The notes under the pieces are model-generated. The model was given only the letters and a program-made list of their open reading frames with translations. It did no database searches and was not told the DNA's origin. Shown here piece by piece: positions 1 to 5,678 of a stretch of DNA of 7,308 nt. The translations under genes were made by a program, and so were the position numbers. This DNA is from Nitrospira sp. (GTDB lineage Bacteria > Nitrospirota > Nitrospiria > Nitrospirales > Nitrospiraceae), in the NCBI GenBank assembly GCA_015904045.1, contig JABMDG010000017.1:6198-13505 (forward strand), given 5' to 3'. Numbering within the stretch: the first letter of the stretch is position 1; each line of letters starts with the position of its first letter.

Positions 1-1
1 G

Positions 2-814
2 GAGAATATTCTCCTGACCACGAAGTCCGGAGAGCCGGTGCTGCTCAAAAGCGTGGCGTCACTCAAATTGAACGCCGGCCCAGTGAAGATTGATCGGAAG
101 TATTTTCAGCGCGTCATCCACATCACGGCCAATCCGACGACCCGTCCGCTGGGGGACATCGCCGATGATTTGGAGTCAGCCTTCGCGACCCTCCAACTGC
201 CGACAGGCTTCAGCATCAAACTGGCCGGCCAGATTCAGCAACAGCGGGAGACGTTCCACGGCCTGCTGTTCGCGACCGCCCTCGCGCTCATGCTCGTGTA
301 CATGGTGATGGCGGCCCAGTTCAAGTCGCTCGTCGACCCGTTCATCATAATGTTTGCCGTCCCGATGGGATTTCCCGGTGTCATCCTCATCCTGTTCATC
401 ACCGACACGACTCTCTCCACCAGCTCCATGATGGGCATCATCATGATGTTCGGCATCGTCGTGTCGAACGGCGTCTTGCTGGTCGACTACACGAACGTGC
501 TGCGCCGCAAGGGCCGGCTGCTGCTCGATGCCGTGGTCACAGCCTCACGGACCCGCCTCAGACCGATCCTCATGACCTCGCTGGCGACGGTCTTCGGCTT
601 GCTCCCGATGGCCATCGGCTTCGGAACCGGAGGAGAAACCAACGCGCCGCTCGCGCGGGCGGTGGTGGGCGGTCTGAGCGTCTCCACACTCCTAACACTG
701 TTCTTGGTGCCAACGATGTATGTAATCGTGGAAGAACGGATTCGACGAACGCTGGAAGACCAGCAGGAGGACGAGGGCCCCCCACCCGTTGAGGCGGCGG
801 GTGAGGCGAACTAG
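2..814 (+). CDS. RND efflux pump inner-membrane subunit, C-terminal part (5' end outside window)
   Basis: Proton-driven RND (AcrB/MdtB/HAE1-like) transporter that works in the inner membrane as the pump of a tripartite efflux system. The frame is open from the window edge, so 270 C-terminal residues of a family usually over 1000 long are visible. Residues 1-80 are the end of the periplasmic porter region. Five hydrophobic segments follow at roughly 87-107, 113-133, 144-162, 188-210 and 219-243, corresponding to TM8-12. Typical family signatures are seen: LVYMVMAAQFKS, the VVSNGVLLVDYTN stretch in TM10, RLRPILMT before TM11 and the glycine-rich GFGTGGE before TM12. The tail is acidic and proline-rich. 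It converges on the SCP2 gene, with only 12 bases between the stop codons. Substrate cannot be told from this part. From about 429 onward it is duplicated at 5679-6034. Confidence 0.93.
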   Translation, partial: ENILLTTKSGEPVLLKSVASLKLNAGPVKIDRKYFQRVIHITANPTTRPLGDIADDLESAFATLQLPTGFSIKLAGQIQQQRETFHGLLFATALALMLVYMVMAAQFKSLVDPFIIMFAVPMGFPGVILILFITDTTLSTSSMMGIIMMFGIVVSNGVLLVDYTNVLRRKGRLLLDAVVTASRTRLRPILMTSLATVFGLLPMAIGFGTGGETNAPLARAVVGGLSVSTLLTLFLVPTMYVIVEERIRRTLEDQQEDEGPPPVEAAGEAN

Positions 815-826
815 CAGGCCTCTTGT

Positions 827-1162
827 CTACCGCCCGATGCCAGGAAACAACGACTTCAGCTGCATTGCCAGGCTGATATCGCCGTCGATCTGCACACGTC
901 CCGACATCGCCATCGCCATGCCGCTGATCTGGCCGTTGAGTAGCCTGATACAATCATCTCCGTCCATGGAGAGCGTCACATGCTGATCGGCATGGACGCC
1001 CTCTTTCATCTCGCAGGCCCCATTTTGGATGAGTAGGTGATACTGCCCTCCCCGCTCTCCTTTTAAATGGAACTGATAGACCGCGTCGAGGTTCTCGGCC
1101 GCGTCCTTATTGAGCATGGACGGAAGAGATTCCAACCATTCTTTCGGTGTCTTGGGTTTCAT
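827..1162 (-). CDS. SCP2 sterol-binding-domain protein, copy A
   Basis: A 111-residue single-domain protein of the SCP2 sterol-carrier fold (PF02036 type), which binds lipids or other hydrophobic ligands in a small tunnel. Family features seen: LDAVYQF (25-31), GGQYH (38-42), the KEGV...D..VTLSM segment (53-66) and the C-terminal MSGRVQIDGDISLAMQLKSLF run (86-106). No signal peptide or membrane segment is seen, so it is probably cytosolic. The frame stays open to an ATG at 1231, but that start would run through the hairpin at 1197-1222. The block-B paralogue starts at the position equivalent to 1162, so 1162 is preferred. No clear Shine-Dalgarno is seen. It lies 84 bases downstream of the SpeD-like gene and is probably co-transcribed with it. 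It is about 66% identical to the protein at 6063-6398. The natural ligand is unknown. Confidence 0.88.
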   Translation of the reverse strand: MKPKTPKEWLESLPSMLNKDAAENLDAVYQFHLKGERGGQYHLLIQNGACEMKEGVHADQHVTLSMDGDDCIRLLNGQISGMAMAMSGRVQIDGDISLAMQLKSLFPGIGR

Positions 1163-1196
1163 GTGGAATGAGGCTGATGGGAAACCGTTGAAGCAA

Positions 1197-1222
1197 CGGG
1201 GGCCGAAGGAACGCGGCCCCCG
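1197..1222 (-). promoter_or_regulatory. GC-rich hairpin between SpeD-like and SCP2 genes, copy A
   Basis: Perfect 9-bp inverted repeat: CGGGGGCCG at 1197-1205 pairs with CGGCCCCCG at 1214-1222 around an 8-base loop. It begins 24 bases past the SpeD-like stop and ends 34 bases before the SCP2 start. No T-run follows on the minus strand, so it does not look like a simple intrinsic terminator. Attenuation, partial termination, or RNA stability and processing between the two cistrons would fit. A hairpin with different bases sits at the same place in block B (6434-6461). Confidence 0.65.
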
Positions 1223-1246
1223 CCGGTTCACATGCAGGCAACTACC

Positions 1247-1687
1247 TCAGTACCGAAGTGTTGCCGTGGCTGTGCTTCGCTGGGCGCCAAAAAATTCCTT
1301 CGAGAAGGATTCGACGACTGCCGGGTCGTATCCTTTGCAGCTGAAAATGTCGAGATAGGCGTTGTTGGTGTCATTGGCGAAATGCCCGCTGATCAGCGAT
1401 GTCGAGATGAGCTGTACCATGGAATAGCCAGCCACCCGGCCTTCACCGAAATCGACGACCTGGCATTCGCCGAAACGCTTCATGCCGATGAGCTCACAGA
1501 GCTCGACAACGTATCTCTTAATGTAGGCGGCGTCACGAATCGAATCGGGGTTGCAATGCTGGAGGTCGACGGCGGTGCAAAGTCCCCATGCCTTGCCTTC
1601 GCCCACCATCTCCTGGGCAGGGAGCGAAGCAGCCACGGGGGCGCTGGATGGAAAGATCGCGGACTCGGAACTAGCCGAGATACTCAT
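1247..1687 (-). CDS. S-adenosylmethionine decarboxylase-like (SpeD-like) pyruvoyl protein, copy A
   Basis: 146-residue homologue of prokaryotic AdoMet decarboxylase proenzymes (PF02675 type). Those enzymes cut themselves to create a pyruvoyl cofactor, and AdoMet decarboxylase supplies the aminopropyl donor for spermidine. Aligned without gaps to the Thermotoga maritima enzyme as I recall it, Ser55, Ser63 (pyruvoyl precursor), His68 and Cys83 match Ser89, Ser97, His102 and Cys117 here. Self-cleavage would therefore fall between Thr96 and Ser97, not Glu-Ser. The usual HTWPE motif reads HFAND, so substrate contacts are probably altered. A 32-residue Ser/Ala-rich N-terminal extension precedes the domain. 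The ATG at 1687 has an AGAAAGG Shine-Dalgarno about 11 bases upstream, conserved in the block-B copy. First gene of a likely operon with SCP2; no spermidine synthase nearby. The fold is well supported; the reaction is not known. Confidence 0.85.
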   Translation of the reverse strand: MSISASSESAIFPSSAPVAASLPAQEMVGEGKAWGLCTAVDLQHCNPDSIRDAAYIKRYVVELCELIGMKRFGECQVVDFGEGRVAGYSMVQLISTSLISGHFANDTNNAYLDIFSCKGYDPAVVESFSKEFFGAQRSTATATLRY

Positions 1688-1747
1688 AGAGGTTAGTACC
1701 TTTCTGTGAGAAGGTTAGAACACCGGACACAATTGCTGGCTGGCTGC

Positions 1748-1756
1748 ACTATACCA
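1748..1756 (-). promoter_or_regulatory. Extended -10 promoter element for SpeD-like gene A
   Basis: Read on the minus strand, TGGTATAGT matches an extended -10 (TGnTATAAT) with one mismatch. Transcription would start near 1741 and give a leader of roughly 50 bases. At 17-bp spacing the -35 hexamer is CGTGCG (1771-1776), far from TTGACA, but it lies inside a 17-base block (1769-1785) that is identical in block B. Predicted from sequence only. Confidence 0.55.
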
Positions 1757-1768
1757 CGATTTTGAAAT

Positions 1769-1785
1769 GACGCACGGTCGGCGGC
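1769..1785. promoter_or_regulatory. Conserved 17-base block in divergent promoter region, copy A
   Basis: GACGCACGGTCGGCGGC is identical at 7014-7030 although flanking intergenic sequence has diverged. It covers the -35 position of the minus-strand SpeD-like promoter and lies upstream of the plus-strand promoter. This position suits an activator or shared regulator site. No known operator is recognised. Confidence 0.4.
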
Positions 1786-1832
1786 AAGATTTTTTTCGCT
1801 CGGCCTTCGTCGCCTTGTGCATGCGCTCTCGG

Positions 1833-1862
1833 TTGACAAGATTCTCAGCCCTCGGAGACAAT
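1833..1862 (+). promoter_or_regulatory. Candidate promoter for four-cysteine protein A, overlapping its start
   Basis: A perfect TTGACA at 1833-1838 is followed, after 18 bases, by GACAAT at 1857-1862, a fair -10. The same arrangement (TTGACA, 18 bases, GAGAAT) is at 7069-7098. The -10 overlaps the first ATG (1861), so transcription would begin near 1870, where a second in-frame ATG lies. Either this promoter makes a leaderless message or another -10 is used, since CGGAG 5-6 bases before 1861 looks like a Shine-Dalgarno. Confidence 0.35.
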
Positions 1863-2049
1863 GCCCGCCATGACTGCGCCTCACAACGCCTCCCCGACCG
1901 ACCTCCCCGACCGGCTCTGCACCTGGTGCCGCGTTCCGATGAAGAAGCGCCTGGTCGGCGGCAACCAGTTTGTCCATTACACCTGCCCGAAATGCGTCTT
2001 TCAGCACACGACCAGACTCGGGCTCAAACCGGTCACGCCTAAGCACTGA
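1861..2049 (+). CDS. Small four-cysteine (zinc-ribbon-like) protein, copy A
   Basis: 62-residue protein with two CxxC pairs, Cys20/Cys23 (LCTWC) and Cys42/Cys45 (CPKC), 18 residues apart. This is the pattern of a treble-clef or rubredoxin-like zinc knuckle. A basic stretch (RVPMKKRLVGG) lies between the pairs and His39 and His49 flank the second. No membrane segment or signal peptide is seen. The ATG at 1861 has CGGAG just upstream; an alternative ATG is at 1870. It diverges from the SpeD-like gene across 173 bases. Its copy at 7097-7285 shares 49 of 62 residues, with only two differences between residues 14 and 54, which supports a real gene under selection. No specific family is recognised. 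Nucleic-acid binding, metal binding or a protein-contact role are all possible. Confidence 0.78.
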   Translation: MPAMTAPHNASPTDLPDRLCTWCRVPMKKRLVGGNQFVHYTCPKCVFQHTTRLGLKPVTPKH

Positions 2050-2075
2050 CCGCCTCTCAGGATCCGGCACTCTTG

Positions 2076-2097
2076 AAAAAAGGACTTACAGTGTCCC
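2076..2097 (-). terminator. Weak intrinsic terminator of the DUF2914-FKBP-DUF1499 operon
   Basis: On the minus strand, GGGAC (2093-2097) and GTCCT (2081-2085) form a 5-bp stem with one G-U pair and a 7-base loop, followed by a run of six T (2076-2081). The stem includes the DUF1499 stop codon. The stem is short, so termination may be partial. Confidence 0.4.
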
Positions 2098-2448
2098 GTT
2101 CACCAGCCGCCGGATCTCTTCCATCCGTTTACGATTGACGCCAAGGTCGCCGTAGCCGGTCCGGGACGCCGAACGAAAGTGCAACATCTTGGTCGCGTCG
2201 TCGAAGACAAACTCCACATCGTCCACGAACCGGAACAACAGACTGGTGACCTCGTAATGCAGGTAGGACTCATCCTCTTCGACAAGCTTGGTCCGCGGCA
2301 GCGAACGAATCGCTTCTTTCAAGGCCTCTTTCGCCTCGGCTCTTGCCTTCCGATAGCGGATGGGAGCAATGGCGTGGCCCTCGTCGGTCGCGTGTGTCGA
2401 GACGCAGTTGGGGCTGGAGGGACAAGGAGGAAGGGTACGCTGCGTCAT
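2086..2448 (-). CDS. DUF1499 family protein
   Basis: 120 residues matching the DUF1499 family (PF07386) along most of their length. Features seen: the N-terminal CPSSPNCVST motif (9-18, cysteines 9 and 15), His25 with the following I-P, LPRTKLVEE (50-58), YLHYEVTSLLFRFVDDVEF (62-80) and the C-terminal FRSASRTGYGDLGVNRKR signature (91-108). No lipoprotein signal or membrane segment is visible, so this version appears soluble. The ATG overlaps the TGA of the upstream FKBP gene by four bases (ATGA at 2445-2448), showing translational coupling as last gene of a three-gene operon. The biochemical role of the family is unknown. Confidence 0.88.
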   Translation of the reverse strand: MTQRTLPPCPSSPNCVSTHATDEGHAIAPIRYRKARAEAKEALKEAIRSLPRTKLVEEDESYLHYEVTSLLFRFVDDVEFVFDDATKMLHFRSASRTGYGDLGVNRKRMEEIRRLVNGTL

Positions 2449-2852
2449 GAGTCGGTCACTGTACCCGGTTTGATTATCTCCCGCAACCAGATGTCCGCGA
2501 CCAGCACCGCATCGTGAGGAACCAAACCGGGAATACCCTTCTCCCGATAGGCCAAGTGAGGGCTGATGCGGACCTTCCGATACCCGCCTGGCTTCATGCC
2601 AATCAGCGCATGTTCCACGCCGGCGATCACTTCACGACGACCAAGCGTCACAGTCCGATCAATCACCTTCACACCCTCCACCACGTGAATCCTCTCTTCG
2701 GGAATGTATTCGGCTTGTTTTTCATTAAGCGGCACTTCATCCCCTCTGTTCAGGAAAAGCCGGAGGTTATACACGACGCGATCGCCATTCTGGGACGCCT
2801 GTCCCTCGCCTTCCCGCTCATCCAGAGGTGTGAGGCCGTTCAGCTGTTTCAT
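2445..2852 (-). CDS. FKBP-type peptidyl-prolyl cis-trans isomerase
   Basis: 135-residue FKBP-fold protein, a family that speeds rotation of Xaa-Pro bonds during protein folding. The first strand region GDRVVYNLRLFLNRGDEV is at 23-40. A roughly 30-residue insert follows, then the core EVIAGVEHALIGMKPGG (74-90) and RKVRISPHLAYREKGIPGLVPHDAVLV (92-118). The usual Trp at the floor of the binding pocket (VIxGWE) is Val79 here, so isomerase activity may be weak or substrate choice altered. No signal peptide: likely cytosolic. The start lies 9 bases after the DUF2914 gene's stop with only a weak purine stretch as Shine-Dalgarno. The stop overlaps the start of DUF1499. Operon position suggests one job shared with its neighbours, but none can be named. 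Confidence 0.85.
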   Translation of the reverse strand: MKQLNGLTPLDEREGEGQASQNGDRVVYNLRLFLNRGDEVPLNEKQAEYIPEERIHVVEGVKVIDRTVTLGRREVIAGVEHALIGMKPGGYRKVRISPHLAYREKGIPGLVPHDAVLVADIWLREIIKPGTVTDS

Positions 2853-2861
2853 CGTCTCTGC

Positions 2862-3971
2862 TCAATAGGAAACCGTGGTCAATATCGGTCGGGCGTCGTC
2901 TTGGGCCTCAACCGTCACTGCTATCCGTCCGATGATGCGTCCATCTTCGGTTTCCACGTCCACCTGCCAATCGCCCGGATCGAGGCGCTGCTTGAAACTG
3001 TAGGCCCGGTAGCCGCCTGCGCGGCCTCCGGAGATCTTGAGTGGAATCCGGTCGGCATGGGCAAAGGACCGGTTGCTGCTGGTCCGAAAATACCAATGAT
3101 GGTAGATGGTCGTATTCAAATCGACCGGCGCGAACACCGCGCTGAAACAATAGATCGGCTCATCGGCTGGAAACGTCGTATCCGAGCGCTTCCAGAACTG
3201 ATACCACCGTTTATCGAAAGACAGCTCGAACCGCTCCCCGGCTTTCTTCACTTCATGATAGATGCCCCCATATTTGAGCGAGAGCGGCACGGGCGGAATC
3301 CAGTTCAGAAAATAAAACCCAATCAGGATGCCGATAAGCGCGAAGGCGGGCGCCGTCACGCCGACCGCTTCGAGCCTGGGTCGGTCCGGATTGTTCCGGT
3401 AGATCAGCTGCACAACGCGGAAGGTTACGGCGGCGCTCAGGACGGCGCCGATTAGGAATACCGCCACATTCATGTAGCCGGTCATCACCGGCAGAAAGAA
3501 CGTGAAAAACGCGAAACACACCAACGCATAGAGGCTCACGAGTAGGCGGAGACTGGACAGCCGGTTCCGGAGGAACTCGTTGACAATCAGCAGCACGACC
3601 AGCAGTGCAAAAAATACGGCGGTGCCGGTGAGGGTGGCGCTCTGCGAGTAGAAGACCGCGTAGGCGCTGAACAGGCTGCCCAGCAAAAACTGGACGGCCA
3701 TGGGGTAATAGGGCCTCATCCGGACAGCCCAACGGACAGCAGGCGAGAAGCCTGCCGCCTGCTCGCGGTCCGGCGAGGGTTCGACTCCCAGCCGGCCGGT
3801 CAACACGATGAGCACACCCAAGAGCAGCAAATAGATCAACAGAATGAGATTATCGAACAGCCGATCAATGCGGGTGAGAGTCAGCGTGTCGTAGGTGACG
3901 CCTGAGAGAAAACACACCGCTGGAAGAAAAGGCCTGCTGAAGGCCGATTGGATCCTCGTCAGCGGGCTCAT
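2862..3971 (-). CDS. DUF2914-domain integral membrane protein
   Basis: 369 residues with two parts. The N-terminal half has about seven hydrophobic segments, at roughly 15-32, 38-59, 88-109, 113-134, 143-165, 167-191 and 204-228. The C-terminal part is soluble and ends in a DUF2914-type domain (PF11141), seen as IYHHWYF (289-295), GGYRAYSFKQRLDPGDWQVDV (319-339, Arg322 and Trp335 typical) and DGRIIGRIAVTV (343-354). The domain resembles those that read as ...GxWxVxVxxxxGxxLG.... The ATG at 3971 is preceded by AGGGG only a few bases away, closer than usual for a Shine-Dalgarno. First gene of the operon with FKBP and DUF1499. Its role is unknown; a membrane anchor with an extracytoplasmic sensing or binding domain would fit the layout. 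Confidence 0.85.
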   Translation of the reverse strand: MSPLTRIQSAFSRPFLPAVCFLSGVTYDTLTLTRIDRLFDNLILLIYLLLLGVLIVLTGRLGVEPSPDREQAAGFSPAVRWAVRMRPYYPMAVQFLLGSLFSAYAVFYSQSATLTGTAVFFALLVVLLIVNEFLRNRLSSLRLLVSLYALVCFAFFTFFLPVMTGYMNVAVFLIGAVLSAAVTFRVVQLIYRNNPDRPRLEAVGVTAPAFALIGILIGFYFLNWIPPVPLSLKYGGIYHEVKKAGERFELSFDKRWYQFWKRSDTTFPADEPIYCFSAVFAPVDLNTTIYHHWYFRTSSNRSFAHADRIPLKISGGRAGGYRAYSFKQRLDPGDWQVDVETEDGRIIGRIAVTVEAQDDARPILTTVSY

Positions 3972-4032
3972 GCCCCTACTGTGCGAAATCGGCGGGGTTT
4001 CTTCAACGAAATAGTCGTTTCAGGAAGGCCGA

Positions 4033-4098
4033 GGCTAAGGTTGAGGTTGAGCCAAGACTGAGCCACATCCGGACTCAGCCTTAACCTTGACCTGAGCC
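4033..4098. repeat. Imperfect inverted repeat / possible terminator in the 4107-3971 gap
   Basis: The left arm begins GGCTAAGGTTGAGGTTGAG and ends GACTGAG (4056-4062). The right arm begins CTCAGCC (4074) and ends CCTTGACCTGAGCC (4098). The inner 7-bp pairing has a single G-U and the outer pairing is imperfect, so the arms are complementary but slipped because each holds AGGTT-type repeats. Lying downstream of the minus-strand 353-residue gene it may end that transcript, although no T-run follows. Similar wording (CAGGTTAAG, GGCTGAGG) recurs at 5180-5209. Confidence 0.45.
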
Positions 4099-4106
4099 CA
4101 TTTAGG

Positions 4107-5168
4107 CTAGACAAATGCCGGCAGCGGGGCGTAGACAACGGGATAACCGACCAGGCGTTCCAACCAGGCAGCCATGGCTTCCTCGTTCAGCGGCGCTTTA
4201 TTCAAACGGATTTCAATGCCGAAGCCGGTGTGGGACCCGACGAGGCCAATGATTGCCGAAGCCTCTTCGCCTTCCGGCAGCAAGTCCTGCGTTTGGAATT
4301 CACAGAGCGTGGCATAGAGACGGCCATCCGGTCGAATCGCGTCGAGGACTTCCGGCAACTCATCGAGGGGGCAGTGGACTGAGCAGCGATAGGCGAGGCG
4401 GGCAGCAGGTTCGACGGTCTGGAACTCCGCCAACGCCTCTTCGGAAAATCCGGTCAAATAGGCGCGCACCCCGGCAGGCTCAGGCGCATAGGTGGCGGCG
4501 AGCTGGCTGGCGGGAACGAGAAATTCGTAGGCGTCCGACGTGTTGTATTCGAATTGGCACGGGCCGAAGGCATCCGGCCATGAGCAGAAGAACGGATTAG
4601 AGGGATCATGGGGTTTAAGCGTCACCGCTTCCTTCTCAATCCCCGTTTCCACCGGCAGCTCCAATGCCGTAATCGCATCGAGAAAGGCGGCGCGCCGTTC
4701 CTCCAGCCACTGAACCCGCCGGCTGTCCCCACGGGTTTCCCCAGGCGTGATGACCTCACCTGTCTGAAGACGGATCCGGATGAATGAATGGGTGTGCCGA
4801 AATCCAAGCCAGAGCATGGCCCTCTGTTCGTGCAGGGCCAGGCGCTCCCGGATACGCCACGGATGGCTTATCGAACAGTAGGTGCCGACGTCCTGATAGC
4901 GTTGATAGACTGTGTGGTAGGCCCCGGCAAGGAGAAAGAAATCCCCCCGCCACTTCTCCCGTACATGAACCAGGGTGACGTCTTCTGTCGCCCACGGATC
5001 GAGCTGATCGAAATCGTCGGGAGCGGCAACGGTCCACTCTTCGACATAACAAATGACATCGCTGGCCGGCGCCGTCGGTTTCAGACCAAGTGCCAGCAAC
5101 CGGTCGCCGACGGCAAGCGCTTGGCTGAACGTCAGCGGAGCCGTCGTCTCCCAACGTCGTTCACGCAC
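4107..5168 (-). CDS. Hypothetical protein, 353 residues
   Basis: I do not recognise this family. The protein is soluble-looking: no signal peptide and no membrane segment, acidic, rich in Trp, Tyr, Glu and Ala. Visible landmarks include an N-terminal helix (TFSQALAVGDRLLALGLKP) and a central WLGFRHTHSFIRIRLQTGEVITPGETRGD stretch. Later come FCSWPDAFGPCQFEY, and a C-terminal HTGFGIEIRLNKAPLNEEAMAAWLERLVGYPVVY segment that could be one alpha/beta unit. The start is GTG at 5168: the frame is closed by a stop at 5205-5207 and no other start codon lies between. TGAGGA lies about 10-16 bases before it. It sits 68 bases after the broken lipoprotein-like gene, in the same direction. Coding potential is strong (long frame, coherent composition); the function is unknown. 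Confidence 0.75.
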   Translation of the reverse strand: MRERRWETTAPLTFSQALAVGDRLLALGLKPTAPASDVICYVEEWTVAAPDDFDQLDPWATEDVTLVHVREKWRGDFFLLAGAYHTVYQRYQDVGTYCSISHPWRIRERLALHEQRAMLWLGFRHTHSFIRIRLQTGEVITPGETRGDSRRVQWLEERRAAFLDAITALELPVETGIEKEAVTLKPHDPSNPFFCSWPDAFGPCQFEYNTSDAYEFLVPASQLAATYAPEPAGVRAYLTGFSEEALAEFQTVEPAARLAYRCSVHCPLDELPEVLDAIRPDGRLYATLCEFQTQDLLPEGEEASAIIGLVGSHTGFGIEIRLNKAPLNEEAMAAWLERLVGYPVVYAPLPAFV

Positions 5169-5236
5169 CGTGGACGATTCCTCAGGCTGAGGTGAAGTGT
5201 CAGGTTAAGAAACGTGAGCCCAAACCTTCCGTTGAA

Positions 5237-5678
5237 TTACCGCACAGGCCGCAGGGCCTTCTGAGAGATCGTCGTATCGGCAATCAGCCGATCGATCCCG
5301 TCCATCATCGTCGCCGCCAGTAACTCCTGCACATCTGCCTCATTGAACCAAAAGACCGTCCGGGTCCGTACCCCCTCGATACTACGCGTGGTCGTGCTCT
5401 TATCGCCAAGATTCTTGGCTTGAATCGTGAACCGATTCTTGGTTTCGATCAGGGTCGAAAATACCCGGCTCTTGGCGTTGGTGGAAAAGTCTTGCACCTG
5501 GCCGCTGATCACGATGTCGGCGTCGGTTGCCGATCCAACCTGCCCCAAACGGACATTCCAAGCGCGGTTTCCCCAGCCGCGCGTTTTCAGGCGATTCACC
5601 AGTGCCTGGCTGATGACATCGGCGGGCCGGCCGCCCACGACATCGAAATGAGTCACCCCGCCCCACAGGTGGGTGCGG
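5237..5678 (-). pseudogene. Lipoprotein-like protein gene, 5' end lost at the 5678/5679 junction
   Basis: The minus-strand frame reads about 140 residues of a periplasmic-looking protein (THLWGGVTHFDVVGG..., then DADIVISGQVQDFSTNAKSRVF, then LLAATMMDGIDRLIADT). The alternation resembles the C-terminal part of YajG-like outer-membrane lipoproteins, but that match is loose. No start with a signal peptide is present: reading upstream, the frame enters the complement of the RND fragment (His- and Asp-rich, then a stop at 5714-5716). A GTG at 5656 could start a 139-residue product, which would lack the export signal such proteins need. The simplest reading is a gene cut by the rearrangement that also beheaded the RND gene. 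Identity of the family is uncertain. Confidence 0.6.

Larger units (their letters stand above)
429..2049 (+). repeat. Duplicated block, copy A (RND 3' end - SCP2 - SpeD-like - four-cysteine)
   Basis: About 1.62 kb collinear with 5679-7285, including gene order, orientation, intergenic hairpin and divergent promoter region. Orientation is direct. Copy A homology is counted from the first base shared at the block-B junction; the parent copy may extend further left in the RND gene. Confidence 0.88.

Noticed and set aside
783..803. CACCCG / CGGGTG hairpin at the end of the RND gene as a terminator
   Set aside because: Six-bp stem inside the coding region with a GC-rich loop and no T-run on either strand.
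1232..1696. Plus-strand open frame antisense to the SpeD-like gene
   Set aside because: A similar antisense frame appears in block B only because the SpeD-like codons are conserved. The start and the conserved Shine-Dalgarno support the minus-strand gene.
2514..3455. Long open frame on the plus strand (313 codons)
   Set aside because: Lies antisense to the FKBP and DUF2914 genes, whose proteins match known families. The translated product has no recognisable features; a GC-rich shadow frame.
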